Shown: positions 1 to 11,948 of the stretch, in pieces
How the letters are laid out: the number at the start of each line of letters is the position of its first letter
Numbering within the stretch: position 1 is the stretch's first letter
From: Oscheius sp. JU75
Lineage: Eukaryota; Nematoda; Chromadorea; Rhabditida; Rhabditidae
Assembly: GCA_037178855.1 (NCBI GenBank)
Contig: JASJZC010000005.1
Span: forward strand, 10,044,001 to 10,108,000
Length of the DNA: 64,000 nucleotides
Direction: 5' to 3'
Made by a program: the position numbers and the translations under genes
Notes under the pieces: generated by a model
Seen by the model: only the letters and a program-made list of their open reading frames with translations
The model's database searches: none
What the model was told of the DNA's origin: nothing

Positions 1-128
1 GTGACAGTGGCTTCATTTTGCAACTAAAGTGCAACCTTTCCGTACTTTCTTGAACGTCAGACAAAATTAAACCACCTGCCTTGCAATTATAACCGAATGA
101 ATACTAAATACTCCTATCAGAGCCTACA

Positions 129-946
129 ATGAGTTCCCAGAACCTCACCAACCCATGGTTTGAAGACAAACCCTACATTCTTACTGGTCCTGTGACACAG
201 GTAGAGAAACTTTGTCTAAAAGTTACCATGGCTTCAGATTATGGGTGTCGTTTCGCTACTGCTGATTACATTTGCTGTCTACTTGCAAATATTTCACGCT
301 CCCAAATATCTTCCTTCCCCTTATAAGAAAATACTCTTACTGCACTCTCTCTTGTAAGTAATAACTGATTTTCTAAACAGGACATTGTAGATTGGCAACT
401 GGTAGAACATACTGGTTTTCTACAACTATTTTTCTGCTGCCTTATACAGCTGTGCGTGGGTAGCTCTCCAGCTGTTGGAGCTCTTTTCTACTACAAAATG
501 AACTCTCTGCTACCATATGACCATTTTTTAAACAAAAAATGGGTTCGATTTGCATTCTACGGCATCATGTATCCAGTTCTTGGCACGATAATAGTTCCGA
601 CTGTCTACGTTGTCTTAGCTTGGCAGAACATGGTAGCCGTAAAATACTCATTGTTTGGAACGCTACACATTGTCCATCCCGATATACTCAATACCGAAGT
701 TTTCTGTATTCGTGTGATCAACCGATCACCTTGGTAGCCATGTTCCTGGTTGCACTTTTGTCAATCTACGCGTTATTCGCTATTTTCTACTCGTGGATAA
801 CTATTCACAAAATTCTAAAGGAAAACATTTCGCACATCTCTTTCATTTTCACGTACAGGCCGTACAGAAGAGTGATTTTTAATGGAATGAGAAGATTAGT
901 CCCGAAGGGTCAGCCCATTTCACAGACTGTTGTTACACTTGGATGA
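129..946 (+). pseudogene. Serpentine chemoreceptor-like gene, frame broken
   Basis: Pieces of a seven-helix receptor of the nematode Str/Srh kind. Exon 129-200 encodes a hydrophilic N-terminus, and exon 238-353 a first membrane helix followed by a HAPKYLPSPYKK loop. From 381 come helices 2-4, including FYYKMNSLLPYDHF, then helix 5 after about 730. The first intron (201-237) splices in phase. Two joins do not: exon 238-353 ends in phase 2, but the next readable frame starts in phase 0 at 381. The frame also shifts near 710-720, between EVFCI and DQPITLVAMFL. Helices 6 and 7 are missing or unrecognised after 946. The layout resembles the receptor at 20273-21848 (both have FYKM after helix 3). 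It could be a decayed receptor, or a real gene with sequence errors or unusual splicing. The family call is fairly safe; the broken status is an inference. Confidence 0.5.
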
Positions 947-3900
947 ATGTGTTCTGTGTTCAGTTTGTTCAATGTATCCGGGAGAACGGCAGAGATAGGA
1001 AGGAACTCTCCTACAAGCGAAGACTTGCTTCAACCTCATAATAAGAAAAAAAAATTCTGTCTGTAAAAGGATACAAACATTGTCAGCTGTTATCCGGGAT
1101 AATACTTGCCATGCGTAACAGACAGGTGTTCGCCAATTGTAAAACTAAGATAAGATTCACTCGAGCATTGTGTTAACAAAAGTAAACGAGACAAGGAGAA
1201 TCTATCAAACCAAACATCCGTACCATCTCGACAGACGAACATTTTCTTCTCAATGATAATATAGAACCTATGGACGGTCATGACCCGTTATTATTCAGAG
1301 CATGTTTATTGCGGAAAGATGCAAAGTTCAGTTCACAGGCCTTTTTAGACAATCCTGAGACATGGATATGGAAATATACGGAGCTCCTAGTAGTAGTTAA
1401 TCGCATCAAATCCATTGCAATTTGTGGATCTCGTGAGAGGCATATTGACACATTGAAATGGCCCGCTGAATCAAGAAAGTTATTGCAGAGACTGTATTAG
1501 AGCCAGTTTTCTTTAAAGTTCACGCGGAATCCAGCAAAGTCTGGATCATGTTCCACAGTTATACAGGCTGTCGGATCACCTTTAGTCTTGCTGAAGTCTA
1601 TTTTGAACTGGAACAGTCAATAGTTCTTTCTCTTTAAAAACAGCCTGTGTCATCTCGCTAACATTGCTTATGAGGATAGGAAAAACAGCAGATTCCGAAT
1701 AATACGTGAAGTATCATATGTGTTTCATACTGCAAGGATCTATACACTTCCACAATGTGGAATTTTATTTCACCTGACATATTATCAGTGTTAATTTCTT
1801 TCTTCGAAAGGTTCACCCATCCAGGACCTGTTTAATATATCCAATAGAAGTCGAGCTCGAAGTGTAGGTGGTAACCGTTCCGAATATGCAATAGGTTCCT
1901 TCCCTGAAAGGTGTAACGGAGATCTTCCCTACAACGCAGGTGTTTCACTTTTTCCTATATAGCATCCCGTCACTCCCCATTCTCTATTCTCGCGCTTTCC
2001 TTCGTTGTTGGTTACTGTAGCCGGAAAACCCGTAATCGTTTCTAAGGGATAAAAGCATTATAAAACGTGAAGGGTACTCTTCCGAAAAGTAGTTGCAGTA
2101 CTGAATACACTCATTGAAGTTGCAGGGAGCCTTCTTGATGAACGTCCGTTTGGAGTGAAACCTGGAACGCTTTTAGTTTTAACGAAGTGAAGAGAGGCTT
2201 GAAAACCATACACCAAAAAGACCCGGAAGCCTGAACTGATGACCAGTCTACAGTTTCTACACTGTTGAAATTTGACTGGCAGGAAGCCAATAGATTGTAT
2301 AGACGCTTTTGTAACTGTTCTCTGACTGATAGTCTTTTGTAGCTCCCAGTATACCAAAAGCTTTGCTGCACCCACCGGTCATCTTGTTTTCCGAAAACTG
2401 TCTGCGGGCACAGCTGCGCAAAAACAAATATATCAGGCTAAATAAACCTGCTACCTTCTGCAGATTGTCAAAATTGCGTTCCTTCTCCATCCTCATTCTT
2501 TTCTCCTGCATTGTGACTTGTCATATTTCTATGACTTTCAACGGTGCAATGAGGCCTGCCTCCGCTTGGTAAATCCATTGAATGCGAATTATCTATGGCT
2601 ATACAGAACTGCAGAACACCCAAATGAAGCGTCCTATGCAGCTGTCAAACGTGTGGGCTTCAGCCGGCTGGAAGTTGCGATGTGGAGTCAATGTTCGACG
2701 TTTTGTCGGGACAAAGTAGTGTTTGTTGGGAAACACAAAGGCAAGTAATGCTCAGAAGTGCCCGATTGAAGGTTGCGACAGGGGCCGAATCGGAACATCT
2801 CGATGCATATGTGACGGCTGTAAAATTGCCTAAGTTTGGTGGAATGAAGAGTTTATTGCTAAAAAAAAAATCATTGTGATGTTTCTCATTATTACTGTCT
2901 ATCCAATATTACACACCAATTTAATCGTCAGTGATGTCACCTTTAATGCAGTCCATTGCTTACGGATGTCCATTCTGTAAATCACAAACTTGTTTGAAAA
3001 TTTACCAGACATTTCCAGACGTTCAATCCCACAAACACTATAATAAGAAAACAGATAGCGATAGCAGGAGAAGGCCATCAGATAGACAACCAGGATAGTC
3101 TCGCTGTCCATTATAAGGGAAAGAAAATAGATGAATGGACTTCAATTAGCATGAGAAGTATATTAGATCACGTCACACTATGCTTGGAAGTGCGATGACT
3201 CTCTGTCTAGACCGGAGAATCAAGGCTAGCAGGAGTTTCTTTTCCAACTGGTAAAGAAAGAGCTAAACAAAAACGTGGAAACAGAGTTGAACGTTTGAGT
3301 CAGGGTGGAAGGTTTCATTGAAAACAACAAGACAATAAAAGCAATCGTTGTCAGACAGAGAGTGGTATACGGTCTACTTACACTAAAAGCTTTGGGATCG
3401 ACAGGCGCATCTAGGCCTCCTTTGTAGAAAAGTCCAAAAATTTCCGAGAAGGATGAATCTCTCTCTCTCTAATCCTCTCTCTGCCGATCTTGGACTAATG
3501 ACACTTCAGATGGGCAAGATTCAAGCCAAGTCTCTTCAGTTTGACACATCAGACTGTCTTGGCTGGCCAAGTCAACTTGAGCTGGTGGAGATCTATACGA
3601 AGTTGTTTGGTGATGACAACTTCAACGGAACACTGTACCAGCCTATCAGACCTTTTTCCTTCTTGACGTCACTGTTCTTCGGTACGAGAGCAACGAGAAG
3701 ACAGAAGTACTTAATCTTCCTGTCTGTGGCCCATCCTTGGAAAGACGGATCGCGAGACAATCTTAAAGTCCTTAGAACTTTTCTCTGTTTCGGAAAAAGA
3801 TGATAAGCCTCACTAATTCGATAACTGTAGGAGCAAAAGGTCGCTCGCTGCCATTTGCGTCAAAGCCTTTGATAAATGAAAGACGACCCGGTGCGGGTCG

Positions 3901-4843
3901 TCTTGAGCCTACTTGATCTACCGAACGGCTTAGGGTTATCAGACAATATGCGTGGCAAAACCTTTAATCCTTCTGAACAGAACTATAATCTTCCACTAGC
4001 ACAAAGATATGAAGCTCGTAGGTAGCCTTGGTTTATCTACTGAGACCTTAAGGGTTACGAGGACTTAAAGCAGTCCCTCAGAGCAACATGTTAAAGTTTG
4101 TCTCTTTCAAAGACTTGGAGAGGCCCAATCTGACACAAAAGACTCATAATTTTGCAAAAAAGTAACGGAAAATGAAAAGAGAAGTGGAACAACGCCTCGA
4201 ATACTTCTCCGTTGACTCTGTAGTCTTACCGTAGTTTATAAATGCTTAATGGGCATCAACAGACAGAGCCGGGAAAGGCAGGGCTGGATCGAAATACAGA
4301 CGTCAGGGTGCGCAAGGAAAATCAGCTGTTTCGGGTTCAAGGTCACATTTTTTAACTTTGCGAAGTTTTGCAAATTTATAGAGCCGAACAAATACTATAA
4401 CATTACAGAACATCAAAAAGAAATAAAAAAAAGTCACTTTAACGCCGAAATGGCTAATCAAGAAAAGCACAAAGCACAAGGTAGAGGAAGTGAAGCTCAT
4501 TATTGTGGATTGCGGTTGGAACTTGCGAGTATGAGCAATAGCTGGAAATGTAGGTTGACAGTGATCAAGATGACTCATACAGCTCACTTCAAGGGTAAAA
4601 ATTTCAATATCTGTAGACTGTATCCACAAGAAATTATAAGTTACTTGATGCCACATGCCGGACAAAAGACAGCTACTACCTATGAACTTTCCATGACGTG
4701 GTCCTATCCGGACCACTTTTTCTACGTGATTCCTGCTCTCTCGCTCTCTACAGATTACGTGATAGCGGAGTCGCTTATCTACAGAACTGGGGGCGAATGA
4801 CAGTACAAAAGGAGGAGAAGCCGGGCTGTTCTTCACACCCAAC
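947..4843. other. No gene recognised, 3.9 kb
   Basis: Only short open frames with no family signal and no convincing chain of exons. The longest are 1270-1500 (+), 2518-2748 (+), 2899-3111 (-, with a hydrophobic start), 3453-3803 (+) and 4303-4947 (-, overlapping the start of the protease gene). Any could be an exon of a fast-evolving gene, but the sequence gives no support. I see no tRNA, rRNA or transposon ends here. Confidence 0.4.
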
Positions 4844-6234
4844 ATGTTCCGACAACTGTTCCTGGTTCTTCCCTGTCTTCTTCTGGCCTTCGGCGCTCCT
4901 GCAGCTCCTCCGGTCAAGCAGCTTCTCAAGTAATGCCCCATACGCAAACAATTTACGCGGGTTTCAGGCTGTCAATTGGTGTGAGTGAGTTCAAGGATGG
5001 AAAGATCAACGTCGCTGCCAGTATCGCTCGTCTTAGCCAGAGATACGGTGGCTCTACTGAACTGTTCCGCCAGCCTTTGACCGAGTACGAGGGCGGAAAC
5101 TTTTACTTCGAGGCAATGATTGGGACATTCGGTGCTCGTGCCTTCAAGCTATTCTTGGACACCACCTACTCCAACTTCTGGGTCTTCGACGCCAACTGCA
5201 GAAACTCCGGAAGGGTCTGCTCTGCTCAGAACCAGTACGACTGGGTCCATTCTGGATTTGCCGAGAAGTACAACGACACCATGTACACCATCAATTATAA
5301 CGGAAACTCTATGCCGGGAGCTGTATACACTGACATTTTCTGCGTGAGTTCTCTGTCTCTCGGTCTCTTTGATTCTCTGTCTTTGTGTCTCATTTATTGA
5401 AACCGAGGTCTTTTTAGTTCGGCCAATTCTCCAGCAGCTTCTCTTGCACTGACCAGTGGCAACCTTTCGTCGGAGCTCTGTCCGATCCCGGTAACAGTGG
5501 ACTCGACTACGACGGTGTTCTGGGCCTCAGCTACGACTCTATTCATGTCCCAATGCCCCAGCCAATGAAGCAGATCTTTGCTCTGGACAGCTGCCGGCAT
5601 CCATTGTTCGCCCTCTGGATGGATCGCAATCAGGACAACGTCTACAAACGTGGAGAACTGCACATCTGTGACACCGAGAGCATGCGTTTCAATGCGAGCT
5701 ATTTCTTTGGTTTGAAGGACTAAATGTTTAGGGGCAAATCAGCTACGCGAGGGTGAATGGCATGAGCTGGCGCATCCCTGTGGACTCCATCGCCGTAGGA
5801 TTAATCCACATTGCTGACTCCATCAACGCTGCCGTTGATACTGGAAGCTACTTCATGTCTGGGCCTACTGATCAAGTCGCCAAGGTTGGACTCTTGCCAA
5901 CTGTTAATCAATCTTACAGCTCCAAAGCTTGATTGGCTCCACCGCAATCGGTGGCGGAGAGTACCAAGTTGACTGCAACAAGATCAGTCAGCTGCCAGAC
6001 ATCGCTGTGAGGATTTCCGGGACGGACTTTGTGCTCAAGGGAGCCGACTACATTGTTCAGACGAATCAGAACGGACAAAAACTGTGCGTCTCGGGAATCC
6101 TCGGAGTCGACATGCCAACTTCGTATGGATCCTGGGTACTTGGAAACCTCTTTGTCAGTCGCTTCTACACAGTCTTCGACTTTACCAACACACGTGTCGG
6201 ATTCGCCAACGCCACCTACACTCCGTATAACTAG
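4844..6234 (+). CDS. Pepsin-family (A1) aspartic protease, secreted or lysosomal
   Basis: Five exons: 4844-4929, 4968-5343, 5418-5693, 5732-5884 and 5920-6234, summing to 1206 bases (401 residues). The start is chosen because a clear signal peptide follows (MFRQLFLVLPCLLLAFG). After a short propeptide the first active-site region reads LFLDTTYSNFWVFD and the second AAVDTGSYFMSG. The flap keeps its tyrosine (TINYNGN). The C-terminal half has the usual WVLGNLFVSRFYTVFD and the late motif VGFANATYTPY. Length and order match the A1 family, which cleaves proteins in gut lumen or lysosomes. Odd points: the first motif is DTT where DTG is normal, and the third intron (5694-5731, 38 bases) has a GC donor. 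Introns are 35-74 bases. Expressed-protein status is well supported; catalytic activity is uncertain. Confidence 0.92.
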
Positions 6235-7293
6235 TGATAACGAACTGATAAAAACGCAATGAGATCATTTGTTAGCAGAAGCAACCAGCGTATTCAACAA
6301 GGCACTGGTTAAGGTGGCAACAGATATAGCCGCCAGTCCCAGAAATATATTTGTGTACAGATAACGATTTTTCCTTATCCCTCAAAGTCTAAAGGTCAGA
6401 GCCAGATCGGAGAGGTTCGCCGAGAATTTGACGTATCGGGCATAACCCTTCTTCCGATCGCCATTTTTAATCTCGTAGTAGGATGCATTTCTTGCAAAAA
6501 TTGGACATGACCCATCTACCAAGTACATCTCTCATAACTCGGCATCTTCACTCCTGTTTTGGCCACGGCCTGAGGCACTCTCTGGCTCTCTTTCTCTCGC
6601 AAAGCACACGCACACAGCAGCAGCAGTAGCTTCTCCAGTAGCATCCACCTGAAAATTTATGAGAAGAAAAGGTTGTTGCAAACTTTCTCATTGTTTTCTT
6701 GTAATTCATAAGAACTCCCAATCACTAGTCTCCATCTCGCCACCACTCCAGTCTCCACTACCCGTTTTGAGTCTCTCCGAAGAGTAGAAGTCATGTGACC
6801 TGATTCGCAGTAGGCGACAGCTGACGAGTGGAAGCATAGACGCTGGAGTTGTAGAAGAAGCAGCAGCACAGGCGAAGCACAAGCGAGCAACTCGATGTGA
6901 GCAAGGCAATTCTGGAAAGACTTGACATGCTAAAGACAAAAGCGATACTTGTGTTCACAGCGGCGTCGCTGTCTAACTGTCGACAACAACGGCACTCCAA
7001 CAGATTTCTCCACTGTCGAATCTGCGGCCTTCAGACTTCTCTCTCATTCTGTTATCTTCTTCTCCTTGTCAAAATATCCAGTAACTTCTCTCACTTTCTC
7101 TCATTAGCATTGTCAGACTGTCATGGCTAATCTGCCATGCCTAATCCGGACACTGCCAACTAACAGCGATATATCTACGAACCATGACGGAGAGAAAAGG
7201 ACGTAAGACAACAATCAAGCCGCCAACTACCAGTTCCCCAAACCTCTGTACTATCAGATATGGCTATGGTTGAACCGGTCGCCAGATCCCCCT
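6235..7293. other. Intergenic, nothing recognised
   Basis: About 1 kb between the protease stop and the collagen promoter. It holds short frames only and a small CA/CAG-rich patch near 6600-6640. No family signal on either strand. Confidence 0.45.
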
Positions 7294-7301
7294 TATAAGA
7301 G
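7294..7301 (+). promoter_or_regulatory. TATA box of the collagen gene
   Basis: TATAAGAG lies 73 bases upstream of the collagen start codon, which fits a short 5' leader. Inferred from motif and position only. Confidence 0.45.
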
Positions 7302-7373
7302 AGTCGGTCGCGGCTGGGGGCTAAGACATTAAGTCACTTGTTTCCTTTACTTTTCCTGTTTGCTAATTGCAAA

Positions 7374-8956
7374 ATGTCAGCCGTTTCCCAGGGTATGGAG
7401 GAGAAGCAGAAGATACAGGAGGCTGACAACCTCAAAAGGCTCGCCTTTTTCGGAGTCTGCGTCTCCACTGTTGCCACCCTGACAGCCATCATTGCCGTCC
7501 CTTTACTCTACAATTATACCCAATATGTTCAGTCTAGTCTTCAGAGTGAGGTGGGCATTTCACTCATTTTCCGGTATTTTGAATACTTTCAACCATTGGA
7601 GACACTTTGGTGTCAGTCAGTCTACTGAGTGCTATTTTGGAAAGTCTAGAAAGAGATCATGTCTTTGATCTGACAGTATAAGATACTTATTGAGCTTGGT
7701 CCTACATTTTCAAAATGACAACAGTGGCTTCAGTATGACTGATATTGTGAAGCTTAACATGAGTCGAAAGTCCGATCTGCCGGGGATACAGTGTTAAACT
7801 GCTAGTGCAACCACTGACAGGTCATCGTTACCCTCTGTTACGTTCACGAGAGTTAGTCTACCCAGAGACAGTCCGAAAAATGCGAGGGTTAATACCTGTT
7901 TGCACAGAAGTGAGTACTGGGAATTGACGTACTAGCTCTTGTAAAGCGACAGTTTGTTCTCGTTACCGGAGAACTAGTTTAGGCTGAAGGTCAAGTAGTT
8001 CAGGGGGCGTGATGGGTAACCAGTTAGAGTGCTCACAATGAGTGAGCCAAAAGTTGATATACTGTGGTGTTTGTCAGCTAAGTATTTTTGTACCACGATG
8101 GCTTTTAAACAAAAACAACGCAAAATTCCGTTTCCTCCTATCCCTTCCATCTTAAGGTTGACTTCTGTCGTCATCGCTCCGAGGGTCTTCTCGAGGAGTT
8201 TCAGCGCTTCGAGACTGTGAAGGGACGTGGTAAGAGAGCCGTCCGTAGCCGTGCCGCTGGCTACCAGACCGGCTTCGAGGCTCAGGGTGGCGGAGGAGGC
8301 GGCGAGTGCTGCAGTTGTGGTGTCGGAGCTGCCGGACCCCCTGGCCAACCCGGCCACGATGGAAACCCTGGTCAGGATGGACAGCCTGGTTCTCCTGGAC
8401 AGCCTGGATCTGATGCTGCCGCTCAGGCTGCTCCCACTGCTGCTGACTTCTGCTTTGACTGTCCTCCTGGTCCTCCTGGACCCGCTGGAAATCCCGGACC
8501 TGCTGGCTCGCCTGGAGCTCCTGGTAAGGAGGACAGAGAGTGACAGTGACAGTGGCTGTGCCATGATCTCACCAATCTTTTTCAGGAGCCCCTGGGAACT
8601 CTCCCCCTCCCTCATCTCCCGGTCCCCCTGGCCCCGCTGGACCTCCCGGACCTCCCGGAAACGACGGACAGCCTGGTGCGCCTGGACAGGCTGGAGCTCC
8701 CGGACAGGTCACCGAAGTTCCCGGCACTCCCGGCCCCGCCGGAGCTCCCGGTCCCGCTGGACCTCCTGGTCCCGCCGGAAACCCTGGATCTTCCGGATCC
8801 AGCCAGCCCGGACCTCCTGGACCCGCTGGAGAACCTGGACCCGATGGAGCTCCCGGAAACCCTGGTGCTCCTGGAGCCTCTGGAGATGCTGGAGCCCCTG
8901 GAAACGGAGGAGGATGCGACCACTGCCCTCCTCCTCGCACAGCCCCCGGATATTAG
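7374..8956 (+). CDS. Nematode cuticle collagen
   Basis: Three exons, 7374-7550, 8157-8523 and 8586-8956, total 915 bases (304 residues). The start at MSAVSQG is chosen over an upstream in-frame ATG because it begins the nematode cuticle collagen N-terminal domain, with a membrane helix ending [20 protein letters not shown]. Exon 2 continues [11 protein letters not shown], then the RGKR site that subtilisin-like proteases cut during secretion. A CCSC cluster, the first Gly-X-Y block, a cysteine-bearing break (FCFDC) and a long second Gly-X-Y block follow. The tail is [13 protein letters not shown]. The product is secreted by the hypodermis and cross-linked into cuticle. Intron 1 is unusually long (606 bases) and ends in TTAAG rather than CAG. 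Intron 2 carries a GTGACA run. The gene is GC-rich compared with its flanks, as usual for collagens. Confidence 0.95.
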
Positions 8957-8963
8957 TTTCGAG

Positions 8964-8969
8964 AATAAA
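8964..8969 (+). terminator. Polyadenylation signal of the collagen gene
   Basis: AATAAA eight bases after the collagen stop codon. Confidence 0.5.
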
Positions 8970-9025
8970 TATTTTGAGGAAGTGGATGTCACAGTGAGAT
9001 GGGATAAGGTTTATTAGCTGGGTTT

Positions 9026-9370
9026 TCATTGTGTGTAAAGCAACAGTGCTACAACCGGGGTAGTACAATGCGGGAACAGAAAAAAAGACCCAGTTTCTTC
9101 ATCAAAGTTACGAAAAAGGTATTCAGCCTCCAGGACGAGAAAGAGGGCAACTTGAGCGACTCTCATTACAATTTTCATCTTGTTGTTCCATTCTCGTTCT
9201 TCCTGAGCTTTTCGCTTGTGCTCGGCCTCTTCCAAAATCAGAAAATCAGTAGGTAAAACATGAGTATTACTTTCATGGTCCCTCTATCCTAATGAATATA
9301 TATCCTTAATATAGGCGTCAAGCTCCGTTTGACACTTTCCATGAGGGCTCCGTGGGAGAACCGTAAGAAT
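9026..9370 (-). pseudogene. Decayed copy of the GTPase C-terminal exons
   Basis: On the minus strand, 9370-9315 reads LPRSPHGKCQTELDAY. This matches the exon of the GTPase gene upstream at 13230-13319 (SPKEPHDLFDKCRQELTSY). After an intron-like gap, 9250-9026 reads EEAEHKRKAQEEREW, matching the next GTPase exon (KESRDRKAQEEAQKR), then runs into a different tail. Order and spacing mimic the real gene, but no GTPase domain or start is present nearby. I read this as a remnant of a tandem duplication. It could also be the 3' end of a separate, unrecognised gene. Confidence 0.45.
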
Positions 9371-9443
9371 AGTTGTTGGGTACTTTTGATGTCTAGAAAA
9401 GTACAACGATAAACTACACCTCAGACCAGGTTGCTGACCAAAG

Positions 9444-9506
9444 GCTCGCGCTGTTTACAAGCCTGACCTGGCCGGTCAGGCCAGTTCAGGTTTGTAAACA
9501 GCGAGC
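9444..9506. repeat. 63-base near-perfect hairpin
   Basis: The left arm starts GCTCGCGCTGTTTACAAG and the right arm ends TTTGTAAACAGCGAGC. The arms pair over about 29 bases with a 2-base bulge, one G-T and one mismatch, leaving a 5-base loop (GGTCA). A run of T follows. No other copy was noticed in the window. Confidence 0.75.
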
Positions 9507-10177
9507 TTTTTTGAACTTTGAGCTTTTCATTTTTCAGGTTTTCGAGCTCTTCCTGAGTTTTCACAACCTGCAGGAGTTAGATGTACTGTTTCTAAAAAAA
9601 ATACAGATGGACGACAATAGAAAAGTCTTGGAGAGAAAATGGAAAGTGAGATGATGCAATGCTTGACTCTCTTATCTCATTAACCAGCACGAGTTTCTAG
9701 CTCTTGAGATAATATTGCAAGTGGTCTTGCCCCTGGCAAGCACTGGCAACGACTCAACCAATGCTTTCTTTCCTCGTGATTATTGTAATGAAGACTTATT
9801 TGTAACTACTAGACTTCTACGTATGACACGATCTCTGATACTGAAGAGAGAACTACTGTATTGGATCCATTTGTGCACCCTCCAAACGTAACATGGTAGC
9901 GATATGCCCAACAAGCGCAAAGCAAACTTGTGACACATCTAGGACTAGAAATGCCCATCCGAATAGGATCAGGATAGAATAGAAGACGAGGTTGTAGGTC
10001 AAATATTCACTTCTCGTAATATACAACTGGGTTAGAAGGCGAGGTAGATATTTAAGACAAGGTGTATAGTATTTTTGCTAGCTGAAAGTTTTCGAGACGC
10101 TACAGTGTTAATATTGCACTGATCACACACGACAAAGTAAAAAATCTATAGGAGTAGAAACAGAAGACCTGAGTTTT

Positions 10178-10915
10178 TTAAATGACTAACGCACCAAATG
10201 CCAAGAGCAAGAGGAGTCTTTCTTGGCTCATTGAGACCATCATTTTCACAGGGGATTTCTTGCTCTGGAACTGCACGAGGCATGTGTTCTCATCAATTTC
10301 ATTCCAGAATTCGGAGATGATTCTAAATACATGTCTGACAATGTGAGACAAATAAGTTAAAAATTCTATCTCAGAACCATTTGTGGTTCAATTCCTGTGG
10401 TCCCGAACACCTTGATAGCCGGCCGATCTCAGTTGGCTGCTGGTCAGACCGAGATCCTCTTTGACTCCCTCGCGAGTGCTTGGAAACAGTATTCAGTTTT
10501 TTTCTGAACCAGTTGATGGAAATGAAGCACTGGTCTTTTCGAGGAATTTCTCGGGAAAAGTCCCCCTTTTCCGTGCCGCTGTCATCGGAAGACTCTTGTT
10601 CCTGGTCGAATGGCCGCGGAAGGGAGTCCTGAGTCCTCAGGCTTGTTATCCGAATTTTGTCCATTCCTTGGGCTCGTCTGAAATGTTAAGCAAAGAAGAG
10701 ACAAAGAAACAGAGAGACATACAAAGTCTATGTAAGACAAAGACGGAAGACGACCGCTCATCGAGCATGTCTTTTATGAAAAATTGATGGGAAAGATGTA
10801 AACCCAACATTTTTGCCTTGACCAGAGGATATAGCAGCTTGTCGTTCTCTCCACGGGGCGCTTTGTCCAGAATGGGAATATTGTTGTGGAAGCGAGTTTT
10901 GTGGCACTGTCTATA
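10178..10915 (-). CDS. Unrecognised gene or gene remnant, several candidate exons
   Basis: Three minus-strand stretches look coding. About 10915-10807 reads HNNIPILDKAPRGEND. 10664-10371 is hydrophilic and charged. About 10330-10178 reads EFWNEIDENTCLVQFQ and ends in a very hydrophobic tail (ERLLLLLAFGALVI) before a stop. Splice joins between them are not settled, and I recognise no family. The hydrophobic end could be a membrane anchor. It lies among decayed GTPase fragments, so it may belong to that remnant. Confidence 0.25.
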
Positions 10916-11399
10916 CTTCTAAGCTCATCCAAGAAGGATTGCTAATGGAGGTAGACGTTTTCTCCAAAATTTGGCTTTTTGTTGAAAGGTAAATACTAGT
11001 TTCTTTAAAACATGATGCTTTCAGAATGAGTAGACCAGGAAAAACTTCCAACGATGGCAGAGTTTATACCTTTTTTGAAGAACAAAACTGTTTCAAACAT
11101 CAATAAATCTTGTATCCTATTGTCCATGTACATGTCAAAAGAAACAAAAACCCCGTCCCCAAAAAAACCATAAATCCGACAGCTTTAGAGAAATCCAAGG
11201 CCATCTCCTGCCTTTTACGGCAAGTATTGAAACAGTGGGAATGTTTAACGGAACTGATTAGCCGATCAAACACCATTTAAGGAAACACAAACTTTGAATA
11301 TGGTAAAATTAAACTGGAAAAAGACAGAGAGTCTTCGTGAGTGACAAGGACAGTTTTTCGATCCTTCTCTTCTAGTGCGCCTTTTAACAATATACATTC

Positions 11400-11526
11400 T
11401 TTTTTATCGCTGTGCTTGGACAACTTTATTGAGAAAGAAACCTTGTATAACGAATATGGATACATGAGGGCCGCCTACGGTTACAGTTTGAATTTCGTCA
11501 TAAACGTCGAAAAGGGGGGATTATGA
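11400..11526. repeat. Direct repeat, copy 1
   Basis: About 110 bases around CTTTATTGAGAAAGAAACC and ACGAATATGGATAC match 11825-11945 in the same orientation, at roughly 85% by eye. Copy 2 lies directly beyond the GTPase stop. Copy 1 lies beyond a decayed copy of the GTPase last exon, so both look like 3' flanks of a duplicated unit. Confidence 0.7.
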
Positions 11527-11529
11527 ATT

Positions 11530-11824
11530 CAATCAATTCTTCGACTGCTTCCACAACTATTTCAGTTGGACTTCTTACGCCTCGAATGCCTCCGTTGTGC
11601 GTAGAACCGCCGTTAGAAGACGACGAACTGGAAGAGCTCTATAATACCTTCAATTAGCAGTTTATCCACTTTGCAGCGTCTCAACAATCTGCTTCATTCT
11701 CAACAGAGGCCATCACTATTGGCCGAGCCTCGGTGAGTATGAAAAGTCTCGCGACCGTATCGTCCCATTCTTTGAGGTTTGGGAGCTTAATATTGATACC
11801 CAGACTGAAGTCAATGTCGGGGTT
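11530..11824 (-). pseudogene. Decayed copy of the GTPase last exon
   Basis: The minus strand reads, in order, PNLKEWDDTVARLFILTEARPIV and, after stops, IRGVRSPTEIVVEAVEELI. These resemble the last exon of the GTPase gene (GTLAEPIID and VVKDVVDEAV) in the same order. Stops and shifts break it. Similarity is moderate and judged by eye. Confidence 0.4.
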
Positions 11825-11945
11825 CTTTTTTATTGTTGTGCTTGAACAACTTTATTGAGAAAAAAACCTTGTATAACGAACATGGATGCATGAGGGTCGC
11901 CTACGGTTACAAAGTTCGAAATTTTATAATAAACGTCCAAAGGGT
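11825..11945. repeat. Direct repeat, copy 2
   Basis: Partner of 11400-11526. It begins a few bases downstream of the GTPase stop codon and probably includes its 3' untranslated region. Confidence 0.7.
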
Positions 11946-11948
11946 CAA

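Noticed and set aside
4303-4947. 214-residue minus-strand frame
   Set aside because: It overlaps the protease signal-peptide exon, has no domain or codon pattern, and its low-complexity parts look like chance.
8227-8997. 256-residue open frame overlapping the collagen, and several minus-strand frames over 7974-9068
   Set aside because: These are other-frame readings of the GC-rich Gly-X-Y repeat; the collagen frame has the family domains, splice sites and stop.
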